NCBI GenBank assembly: GCA_943913905.1
Contig: CALTZZ010000099.1
Span: 1-8,463 of the forward strand
Direction of reading: 5' to 3'
DNA: 8,463 nucleotides
Source: an uncultured Dermabacteraceae bacterium
Lineage (GTDB): Bacteria; Actinomycetota; Actinomycetes; Actinomycetales; Dermabacteraceae
Shown: in pieces, positions 1 to 6,015 of the stretch
Position numbering within the stretch: position 1 is the first letter of the stretch
Layout of the letters: each line of letters opens with the position of its first letter
Made by a program: the position numbers and the translations under genes
Notes under the pieces: generated by a model
What the model was told of the DNA's origin: nothing
Database searches by the model: none
What the model saw: only the letters and a program-made list of their open reading frames with translations

Positions 1-10
1 CTCTGTGGGG

Positions 11-39
11 TTGGCGACCGTCTCGATACATTCTAGTAT
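11..39 (+). promoter_or_regulatory. Candidate sigma-70-type promoter of the MMPL/YhgE operon
   Basis: A -35-like TTGGCG (11-16) and a -10-like TAGTAT (34-39) are separated by 17 bp, the preferred spacing. Each hexamer matches its consensus at 4 of 6 positions. Transcription would begin near 45-47, leaving a leader of about 55 nt before the GTG start at 101. The -10 overlaps the second operator half-site and the expected start point falls at the third, so a bound repressor would block polymerase. An alternative -10-like TACACT (49-54) has no convincing -35 partner. This is a motif call only. Confidence 0.5.
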
Positions 40-64
40 CGAACTGGATACACTTATGTATCGA
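23..64. promoter_or_regulatory. Tandem palindromic operator, four GATAC/GTATC half-sites, probably for a TetR-family repressor
   Basis: The half-sites are GATAC (25-29), GTATC (36-40), GATAC (47-51) and GTATC (58-62). Each neighbouring pair is separated by exactly 6 nt, giving a strict 11-bp period with alternating orientation. The two main palindromes are centred 22 bp apart. The first has perfect 7-bp arms (TCGATAC, 23-29; GTATCGA, 36-42). The second has perfect 6-bp arms (GATACA, 47-52; TGTATC, 57-62) and keeps the GTATCGA right flank. Actinobacterial MMPL genes are commonly controlled by TetR-family repressors that bind palindromes of this size, and two dimers on offset sites is a known TetR-family binding mode. 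No regulator gene lies in the window, so the family assignment is inference. The symmetry itself is seen directly. Confidence 0.72.
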
Positions 65-90
65 GCGTTGGATCGTCGCCGACGCATGCG

Positions 91-103
91 AGGAGAATTC
101 GTG
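91..103 (+). promoter_or_regulatory. Ribosome binding site that fixes the GTG start of the MMPL gene
   Basis: AGGAGA at 91-96 sits 4 nt before GTG at 101. The reading frame is open further upstream to position 5, but those codons lie in the promoter and operator region and encode an Arg-rich stretch unlike an MMPL N-terminus. The ATG at 86 has no purine-rich site before it. The GTG at 101 begins directly ahead of the first amphipathic segment and membrane helix, as expected. Confidence 0.8.
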
Positions 104-2818
104 TCATCGTCCCTGTACCGTCTCGGTTTGGCTGCAGCCCGCTCACCGTGGAAGGTGATCGGAGCATGGATCACCGTTATTGTGCTTTCCGTCGGCCTCG
201 CGCTTGCTGCCGGAACGCGACTCGATGACGCCTTCTCCATTCCAGGGACTGAATCCCAGGCTGGCCTCGATGCCCTCGAAACCCGCTTCCCCCAGCTTGG
301 CGGCACAAACGGCCAGGTCATCTTCGTGACTCGCGACGGATCCGACGTCACGGAGCACCGTGCAGAGATCCAGAGCGTGATGAAAGACGCCGGCACGATT
401 AAAGGGATTGAGACGGCTACCGACCCGTTCGACGAACGGATGCCGGGCGAGATCAGTGACGACCAGACGGCCATCATCGCGAACCTCCAGCTCGATGCCT
501 CGCTCGACGCCGTGCCAGCAGCTACCCAAGAGGCGGTTCTCGATCTCATTAAGCGCAGCGAGAGTGATTCGCTCCAGGTCTACGCGGGTGGCCAGCTCAT
601 GCAGCAGACCTCGGTGCCGGTGAGCCTTATGGAAGTTTTGGGCGTTGTTGCTGCACTCATCGTGCTAACAATCGCGTTCAAAGCGTTACGTGCTGCGTTC
701 ATTCCAATCGTGACCGCCATTGCCGGCCTCATCATTGCCATGCTGCTCATGTTCGCGGGCACGTCGCTCTTCACGATCTCCTCCACTGCTCCCACCCTCG
801 CGGTCATGCTCGGACTCGCTGTTGGTATTGACTACGCTCTCTTCATTGTTTCCAGGCATTTAGACCAGGTCAGAGATGGAATCGACCCCTACGAGTCGAT
901 CGCACGTTCGGTGGCCACAAGCGGAAGCGCCGTGATCTTCGCGGGACTCACGGTCATCATCGCGCTCGTGGGACTCTTCATCACCCAGATCCCGTTCCTC
1001 ACCGTGATGGGGCTCGTATCAGCCGTCGCCGTGGGGGCCAACGTCATTGCTGCATTGACGCTTCTTCCGGCGATCCTCGGGCTGTTCGGTGAACATATCC
1101 GTCCCGCCGCACAGCGTTCTAACCGGCGCCGTGCCGCGACATCATTGAGTGCCCGCGTGACTGGAAAAGAGCGCTGGGTTCGGGCCATCACCCGTGTCCC
1201 GCTCCTGACGATCGTGATCGTCATGGTGGGTCTCGGGGCCCTGGCATACCCGGCGAAGGATCTTGGACTCGCGTTGCCCGATCAGGGAACCGACGCCGCC
1301 GGTACAGCCACGCGAGAAGCGTACGACGTGGTCGCAGACAAATTCGGACCCGGCTACAACGCCGTCATCATGATCAGCGCAGACATCGTCAACACAACCG
1401 ATCCCCTGGGCGTCCTCGACTCCCTCGAGAAAGAAATCCTGGCGACCGACGGCGTCGAAGGAGTCCAGATCGCCACTCCGAACATGGGTGCCGACCTCGG
1501 TGTGATCGTCCTCAGGCCCCACGAGGGCCCGAGCGCCGAATCCACTCAAGAACTCGTGCAGCAGCTCCGGTCTCGTGCGAGCACCTGGGAGTCCGAATAC
1601 AACATTTCAGATGTGACCGTTACCGGGTCTACCGCCGTCGCCATCGACATCACCGACAGACTCGAGCAGGCGCTCATCCCGTTCGGGCTTTTCGTTGTGG
1701 GGCTATCCCTCGTTCTCCTCGCCATCGTCTTCCGCAGCGTGTGGGTGCCGATCAAAGCCACCCTCGGGTTCCTTCTCTCCGTGGGAGCAGCCTTCGGCGT
1801 GACCGCGATGGTCTACACCTACGGCTGGGGTGCTCAACTGATGAACGCGGACGTGACCGGCCCCGTTATTTCCTTCCTCCCCATCATCGTCATGGGTGTC
1901 CTCTTCGGTCTTGCGATGGACTATGAGGTCTTCCTCGTGACTCGCATGCGAGAGGAGTACATCCACGGGCACAACGCACGTTCCGCGATTCACCGTGGCT
2001 TTGTTGCCTCAGCACCGGTCGTGACGGCCGCGGGCGCCATCATGGTGTTCATCTTCGCTGGCTTCATCCCTGAATCCGCTTTCATGATGCAGCCGATCTC
2101 GCTCGCCCTCGCGGTTGGCGTGTTCGTTGACGCCTTCATTGTGCGAATGACGCTCGTACCGGCAGTGCTCGCCCTCCTCGGCGATCATGCCTGGCGCTTC
2201 CCACCAGTGCTAGAGCGTCTACTCCCCCGCGTCGATGTGGAAGGTGAAGGGCTCGCCACAGTCCTCGAACACCGCGACTTCACGGACACACACGGGCGCG
2301 TAGCCGTCCGGTGGAAAGACACCGTGATCCCAGCAATCGATGGGCACGGCAGCATTGGCCCACTGAACGGAACACTCGCCCCAGGCACCCTGACTCTCCT
2401 CACCGGAAGCACCCACGCGGCCCGCGCGAGCGTTCTCGCCGCCGTGAGCGGCCGACTCTCCCCCACATCGGGACACGTCGTGGTGTACGACCGTCACATC
2501 CCCGGAGAAGCACAAGCAGCCCAGGCTCGCATCACCCGCGTTCGCGCACACACAACCGACGGTATTCAAGGGCTACGCCCAGATAGGTTGCCCGAACAAC
2601 TCATTGTTATGGACCAGGCGAGCGACCTGACTTCCGTCGGCCTCACCGAACGAGATCTGCTGGAAACACTGCTCCGAAACGGCGGCGCGATCATCGCGGG
2701 CGCCGACATGACCCCCACAGACTTCACCCGCGCGTGGGGTCGAAGCGACGCCTTGAACGTCATCGACCTCGACACCGCGCTTTCTGACACCACTGCTCTA
2801 GCGGAGGCCCACGCATGA
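101..2818 (+). CDS. MMPL/RND-family transporter with a C-terminal degenerate ABC-ATPase-like domain
   Basis: A 905-residue inner-membrane transporter of the MMPL branch of the RND superfamily, which exports lipids or other hydrophobic compounds using the proton gradient. Layout by residue: first membrane helix about 19-38; first extracytoplasmic loop to about 178; helices 2-6 about 180-335; helix 7 about 366-386; second extracytoplasmic loop to about 524; helices 8-12 about 525-697. Proton-relay Asp-Tyr pairs are present in both halves: D244-Y245 in a GIDYALF motif and D607-Y608 in a GLAMDYEVF motif, matching the pairs essential in MmpL3. The pump half therefore looks functional. Residues about 718-900 are an extra cytoplasmic domain resembling an ABC ATPase without catalytic residues (separate entry). 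The stop overlaps the next start (ATGA). The substrate cannot be predicted. The family call is secure; the meaning of the C-terminal domain is inference. Confidence 0.93.
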   Translation: MSSSLYRLGLAAARSPWKVIGAWITVIVLSVGLALAAGTRLDDAFSIPGTESQAGLDALETRFPQLGGTNGQVIFVTRDGSDVTEHRAEIQSVMKDAGTIKGIETATDPFDERMPGEISDDQTAIIANLQLDASLDAVPAATQEAVLDLIKRSESDSLQVYAGGQLMQQTSVPVSLMEVLGVVAALIVLTIAFKALRAAFIPIVTAIAGLIIAMLLMFAGTSLFTISSTAPTLAVMLGLAVGIDYALFIVSRHLDQVRDGIDPYESIARSVATSGSAVIFAGLTVIIALVGLFITQIPFLTVMGLVSAVAVGANVIAALTLLPAILGLFGEHIRPAAQRSNRRRAATSLSARVTGKERWVRAITRVPLLTIVIVMVGLGALAYPAKDLGLALPDQGTDAAGTATREAYDVVADKFGPGYNAVIMISADIVNTTDPLGVLDSLEKEILATDGVEGVQIATPNMGADLGVIVLRPHEGPSAESTQELVQQLRSRASTWESEYNISDVTVTGSTAVAIDITDRLEQALIPFGLFVVGLSLVLLAIVFRSVWVPIKATLGFLLSVGAAFGVTAMVYTYGWGAQLMNADVTGPVISFLPIIVMGVLFGLAMDYEVFLVTRMREEYIHGHNARSAIHRGFVASAPVVTAAGAIMVFIFAGFIPESAFMMQPISLALAVGVFVDAFIVRMTLVPAVLALLGDHAWRFPPVLERLLPRVDVEGEGLATVLEHRDFTDTHGRVAVRWKDTVIPAIDGHGSIGPLNGTLAPGTLTLLTGSTHAARASVLAAVSGRLSPTSGHVVVYDRHIPGEAQAAQARITRVRAHTTDGIQGLRPDRLPEQLIVMDQASDLTSVGLTERDLLETLLRNGGAIIAGADMTPTDFTRAWGRSDALNVIDLDTALSDTTALAEAHA
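2252..2806 (+). other. Vestigial ABC nucleotide-binding domain fused to the MMPL transporter
   Basis: Residues about 718-900 align by eye with an ABC ATPase core. A strand resembling the start of the domain (LATVLEHRDFTD) is followed by APGTLTLLTGS and a Walker-A-like loop at 769-777, GSTHAARAS. Against GxxGxGKST the second and third Gly are His and Ala, Lys is Arg775 and Ser-Thr is Ala-Ser. It continues with AVSGRLSPTSGHVVVYDR, matching the usual LAGLLxPTSGxVxVxGR. The Walker-B-like LIVMDQ has D838 but Q839 where the catalytic Glu belongs, followed by a D-loop-like stretch. AIIAGAD replaces the H-loop, without the His. Only 63 residues separate R775 and D838 (about 110-120 in active ABC ATPases), so the helical subdomain and LSGGQ signature are missing. 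ATP hydrolysis is unlikely. Origin from an ABC ATPase is inferred from pattern and order, not from a search. Confidence 0.7.
2803..2818 (+). promoter_or_regulatory. Ribosome binding site and ATGA translational coupling between the two operon genes
   Basis: GGAGG at 2803-2807 lies 7 nt before the ATG at 2815, and this ATG shares bases with the TGA stop of the MMPL gene (2816-2818). A ribosome ending the first gene can restart at once on the second, so the two proteins are probably made in linked amounts. This supports a shared function or complex. Confidence 0.85.
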
Positions 2819-5800
2819 CTCAACGACGCACACCCCTGCCCATGGCTCTCATCGTCGTACTCCTACTCCCCTTGCTTGTCGCCGGCGTCGGCCTCTGGGG
2901 TCTCAAAGACCGAGCCGAAGCACTCGATCGCGTGCCAGCAGCCGTCGTGAATCTCGACAAAGGTGCGGAAATGACCGTTGACGGTAAGAAGCAGAAAGTA
3001 CCGTTCGGTCGCCTTCTCTCCGGCGCACTCACGCACCCGGAAACAATGAAGGAATCGTCCACGGACACCGCAGGATTCGACTGGCAACTCACCACGCGTG
3101 AGGACGCCATGAGCGGCCTCAAAGACGGGACCTACTCCGCTGTTGTCGTCATCCCCGAAGACTTCAGCTCACACCTGGCGACCATGGGGACCAAGAAGGC
3201 GAGCCGCGCGAAAGTAGAAGTCACGACAAACGACGCCTCAGGCCTCCTGGACTCCGCAATCGGAAACGCCATTGCCCAAGTTGTGACCCAAAAGTTCAAC
3301 TCGTCGATGACGGAACAGTACTTGGATGGCATCTACGTGGGCTTCAATGACCTCCACAAGGGATACCAGGACGCGGCCGATAGCGCCTCATCCCTAGCCG
3401 AGGGCGCAGGCGATCTTGATACCGGGGCAACGGACCTGGCCGAAGGCACCGATCAGCTCTCCGGCGGTGCCACCGAGCTAGCGGGCGGCACGCACGAGCT
3501 TGCTCGCGGCACCGGGGACCTCAGCGATGGCGCAGCCGACCTCGCCGACGGCACCACAGGACTCGCCAGCGGCACACGAGAGCTATCCGGTGGTGCCAAC
3601 CAACTAGCGGGCGGGGCAGACAATCTCGCAGCCGGTACCGGAGAACTGGCCGACGGAGCCGGGCAGCTCTCGAGCGGTACCAATGCCCTCGCAGACGGGC
3701 TTTACGCCCTCGATTCCGGCATGCCACAACTCACGGGCGGAGCCACACGCCTCAGCTCAGGGGCATACACCCTGGCCGGTGGCACCCGCTCACTATCCGA
3801 CGGCGCCGCCGAACTCTCAGGCGGACTCGGAGACCTCGCCGTGGGGGCCGACCGCGTTGCAACCGGCATCGAACGAGTCGACGCCGGACTCAACGGAAGT
3901 GGAGAAACCCCCGGCCTGCGAGACGGAATTGGCCAACTCGCCGACGGCGTTAGAGGAGACGGCACTCCAGAAAACCCGGGACTCGAAGCCGGAACTCGAC
4001 AACTCGCCGACGGCCTCACCGACGCGTCCGCGGGTCTCAACCAGTTCGCGTCACGGGTCAGCAAAGAACAGCTCGATCAAGTTGGCACCGGAGCCACCCA
4101 GCTTCATGACGGCCTCTCAGAACTCGGCGACGGCGCCAGCTCCCTAGCCGACGGTACAGGACAACTGAACGATGGGATCACTGAACTGTCCACCGGCGCC
4201 GCAGATCTGGAAACCGGGCTCCAACAGCTCGAGGGTGCCACCCAAGGCAACGGAACCGCCGAGAACCCCGGCCTCGTGCCCCTTCTCTCGCAGCTCAACG
4301 CGCAATGCGAATCCGCCGTCAATTCCGGTGATCCCGCCGCGGACGCAAGCTACTGCGCCCAAGTACAAGGCGCATACGAATACGCCACCCAGATTGACTC
4401 CGGACTCGCTGGTTCCGACAACCAACCCGGACTCATCTCCGGTGCGGGAGAACTCGCCCGCGGAGCCGAACAGCTCGCCACGTCCATCCAGCCTCTCGCC
4501 GACGGTGCCGCAGCCATAGACGCCGGTCTTAACGGGACAGACACCTCCCCGGGGCTCGTTGACGGTTCCGCCCAACTTGAGCAAGCGCTCAACGGCGACG
4601 GCACCCCCGAGAACCCAGGCCTCGTCGGAGGCTTCTCCCTCATCATGTACGGCGACGGCACCCCCGAGAATCCCGGGCTCGTCGAGGGGCTGAACATGCT
4701 GGCGGAGGGCGCCCAAACGGCGGCCGACTACGCTCCCACGCTTGTCGCCGGCATTGAACGACTCGACACCGGCATCACCGATCTGTCCGACGGCATCGGA
4801 CAACTCGCTACCGGGTCACGACAGGTGTCCGACGGCGTCTCCGAAGCCAGCGGCGGAGCCTCCGATCTCGCGGAAGGCAGCAACGAACTCGCCACCGGCG
4901 CCGACTCACTCGCGACCGGTTCGGGCTCACTCGCTGACGGAATTGGGCGCGTCGATACTGCTAGCGGACAACTATCGGACGGCGCCTCCGACCTCGCTGG
5001 CGGCGCGGATTCTCTTGCGACCGGCACAGGCGAACTCAACGACGGAACCCAGCGCCTCGCCACCGGAGCAAACGACATGGCCGGTGGGATCGGCGACCTC
5101 GACGATGGTGCGCAACAACTTGCCGCCGGAGGCACTCGACTCGCCGAAGGCGCATCGGCTCTCGCAGGTGGCGCCTCCGACCTTGCCGGCGGTGCAGACG
5201 AACTCGCCACCGGAACGGGCGACCTCTCCGAAGGCGCAGGCAAGCTATCCGACGGCACCGGCGAACTCGCTGAAGGCACGGACGAATTCGCGACTGGCCT
5301 GCAAGACGGAGCCGACAAGGTTCCCACCTACAGTGAAAGCGAACGCTCACGTCTCGCCTCAGCGAGTACAACACCAGTCTCGCTCGCATCCGTTCGCGAA
5401 AACCAAGTGGATGGCGGCGCCATTGCCACTTTCCCCTTCGCCGCTGCGCTCGGGCTCTGGCTCGGCGCCTTCGCACTCTTCCTGGTGTGGCCGGCCCTCC
5501 GCACACGTGACCTCGACTCGGCGCTCCCGATGTGGAAGGTAGCCGCGCGGTCACTGGTGCCGGCGCTCGCGGTCGGCGCCATCCAAGCGCTGCTCGTTGT
5601 AGGGCTTTTGGTTGTGTTCGGGGTGAAGGTAGCCTCGCTCCTCGGGATCCTCGCTATCGCACTCACATCGGCGGTTGTTTTCGCTGCCGTGCACCAGATG
5701 CTCCTCACGGTCTTCGGTACGAAGATAGGACGGATTGCGTCCGTGATTGTGTTCGTTCTTCAGGTGGTGGCACTCGTGGGTATTGTGCCGCTCGAAAGTG

Positions 5801-6015
5801 CACCACCACTGCTTCAGACCCTCACCGCGCTCATGCCCCTTACCGTGGCGACAGAAGGGCTCGTGCACGCGTCGCTCGGTGGCGCAGTTGTGGGTACGAG
5901 CGCATCGATCGCGCTTCTGGCAGTCTTCGGTGCCGTAAGCCTCGTGCTGACGTTCGTCGCATCGCGTAATGCGCGGATGGTGAAGCCAGGAGCAGGGCTA
6001 GCAGAAGTTGCGTGA
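2815..6015 (+). CDS. YhgE/Pip-family membrane protein with long xxxLxxG heptad-repeat ectodomain
   Basis: A 1066-residue protein with the three-part plan of YhgE/Pip (phage infection protein) relatives. An N-terminal membrane helix (about 9-29) is followed by a conserved extracytoplasmic segment with PAAVVNLDKG and VVIPEDFS motifs typical of the family and of ABC-2 permease N-termini. Residues about 190-830 are heptad repeats with Gly at one position and Leu/Val four residues later, the pattern described as xxxLxxG repeats in this family. About five helices follow at about 867-1055, resembling an ABC-2 membrane domain. The two cysteines I find are C498 and C514, both outside the membrane and suited to a disulfide. 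Pip is a phage receptor in Lactococcus, and the related EsaA works in type VII secretion; neither role can be transferred here. Translationally coupled to the MMPL gene, it probably acts with it in envelope export. Its 3' end overlaps dnaE2. Confidence 0.9.
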   Translation: MTQRRTPLPMALIVVLLLPLLVAGVGLWGLKDRAEALDRVPAAVVNLDKGAEMTVDGKKQKVPFGRLLSGALTHPETMKESSTDTAGFDWQLTTREDAMSGLKDGTYSAVVVIPEDFSSHLATMGTKKASRAKVEVTTNDASGLLDSAIGNAIAQVVTQKFNSSMTEQYLDGIYVGFNDLHKGYQDAADSASSLAEGAGDLDTGATDLAEGTDQLSGGATELAGGTHELARGTGDLSDGAADLADGTTGLASGTRELSGGANQLAGGADNLAAGTGELADGAGQLSSGTNALADGLYALDSGMPQLTGGATRLSSGAYTLAGGTRSLSDGAAELSGGLGDLAVGADRVATGIERVDAGLNGSGETPGLRDGIGQLADGVRGDGTPENPGLEAGTRQLADGLTDASAGLNQFASRVSKEQLDQVGTGATQLHDGLSELGDGASSLADGTGQLNDGITELSTGAADLETGLQQLEGATQGNGTAENPGLVPLLSQLNAQCESAVNSGDPAADASYCAQVQGAYEYATQIDSGLAGSDNQPGLISGAGELARGAEQLATSIQPLADGAAAIDAGLNGTDTSPGLVDGSAQLEQALNGDGTPENPGLVGGFSLIMYGDGTPENPGLVEGLNMLAEGAQTAADYAPTLVAGIERLDTGITDLSDGIGQLATGSRQVSDGVSEASGGASDLAEGSNELATGADSLATGSGSLADGIGRVDTASGQLSDGASDLAGGADSLATGTGELNDGTQRLATGANDMAGGIGDLDDGAQQLAAGGTRLAEGASALAGGASDLAGGADELATGTGDLSEGAGKLSDGTGELAEGTDEFATGLQDGADKVPTYSESERSRLASASTTPVSLASVRENQVDGGAIATFPFAAALGLWLGAFALFLVWPALRTRDLDSALPMWKVAARSLVPALAVGAIQALLVVGLLVVFGVKVASLLGILAIALTSAVVFAAVHQMLLTVFGTKIGRIASVIVFVLQVVALVGIVPLESAPPLLQTLTALMPLTVATEGLVHASLGGAVVGTSASIALLAVFGAVSLVLTFVASRNARMVKPGAGLAEVA
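3403..3885 (+). repeat. Heptad-repeat block 1: 23 unbroken 21-bp coding repeats
   Basis: Twenty-three consecutive units of the form G-[AT]-x-x-L-x-x begin at residue 197 with GAGDLDT and end with GIERVDA, with no phase break. Gly opens every unit; position two is mostly Ala or Thr, and position five is Leu in all but the last two units (Val). Codons for identical residues vary from unit to unit, which points to old repeats kept by selection on the protein rather than recent copying. The block should form a long rod-like extracytoplasmic structure. Confidence 0.88.
3892..4680 (+). repeat. Central region with seven PGL-ending loop insertions and a short heptad block
   Basis: The heptad pattern is broken here by short Gly/Asn/Pro loops. 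The clearest is GDGTPENPGL at residues 381-390, 594-603 and 613-622, with the variant GNGTAENPGL at 478-487. Shorter relatives are NGSGETPGL (360-368), GSDNQPGL (533-540) and NGTDTSPGL (573-581). A block of seven in-phase heptads lies at 4090-4236. Between loops 3 and 4 is a non-repeat segment holding both cysteines (C498, C514). The two GDGTPENPGL copies at 4594-4623 and 4651-4680 match at 27 of 30 bases, the differences being silent. The loops probably form turns between helical or rod segments (inference). Confidence 0.8.
4750..5295 (+). repeat. Heptad-repeat block 2: 26 unbroken 21-bp coding repeats
   Basis: Twenty-six consecutive units run from residue 646 (GIERLDT) to GTDEFAT, all in phase; one unit begins with Ala in place of Gly (ASGQLSD). 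A larger repeat is visible: the series GASDLAG, GADSLAT, GTGELND at 4981 returns as GASDLAG, GADELAT, GTGDLSE at 5170, exactly nine heptads later, and a looser copy begins at 4855. This suggests growth by duplication of multi-heptad modules. The block ends about 40 residues before the first C-terminal membrane helix. Confidence 0.88.
5998..6015. other. 18-bp tail-to-tail overlap of the YhgE-like gene and dnaE2
   Basis: The plus-strand gene stops with TGA at 6013-6015. The minus-strand dnaE2 stops with TAG, read from 6000 down to 5998. The last few codons of each gene are therefore antisense to the other, and there is no room for a terminator between them. Each transcript must run into the other gene or end within coding sequence. 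Confidence 0.9.

Noticed and set aside
5..100. Extension of the MMPL reading frame upstream to position 5
   Set aside because: These codons overlap the promoter and operator palindromes, encode an Arg-rich stretch with no family resemblance, and lack a ribosome binding site, while GTG at 101 has a good one.
4144..4803. Minus-strand open frame of 219 codons opposite the repeat region
   Set aside because: Gly/Val-rich antisense shadow of the repeats with no recognisable family and no ribosome binding site that I can see.
3403..5295. CRISPR or minisatellite reading of the 21-bp periodic DNA
   Set aside because: The units are contiguous, lack spacers, differ at many bases and hold a strict coding phase, so they are protein heptad repeats.
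4742..5542. Long plus-strand open frame of 266 codons inside the YhgE-like gene
   Set aside because: It is a shifted reading of the 21-bp repeats (Ser/Pro/Thr-rich low complexity). Periodic G/C-rich coding sequence keeps other frames free of stops.
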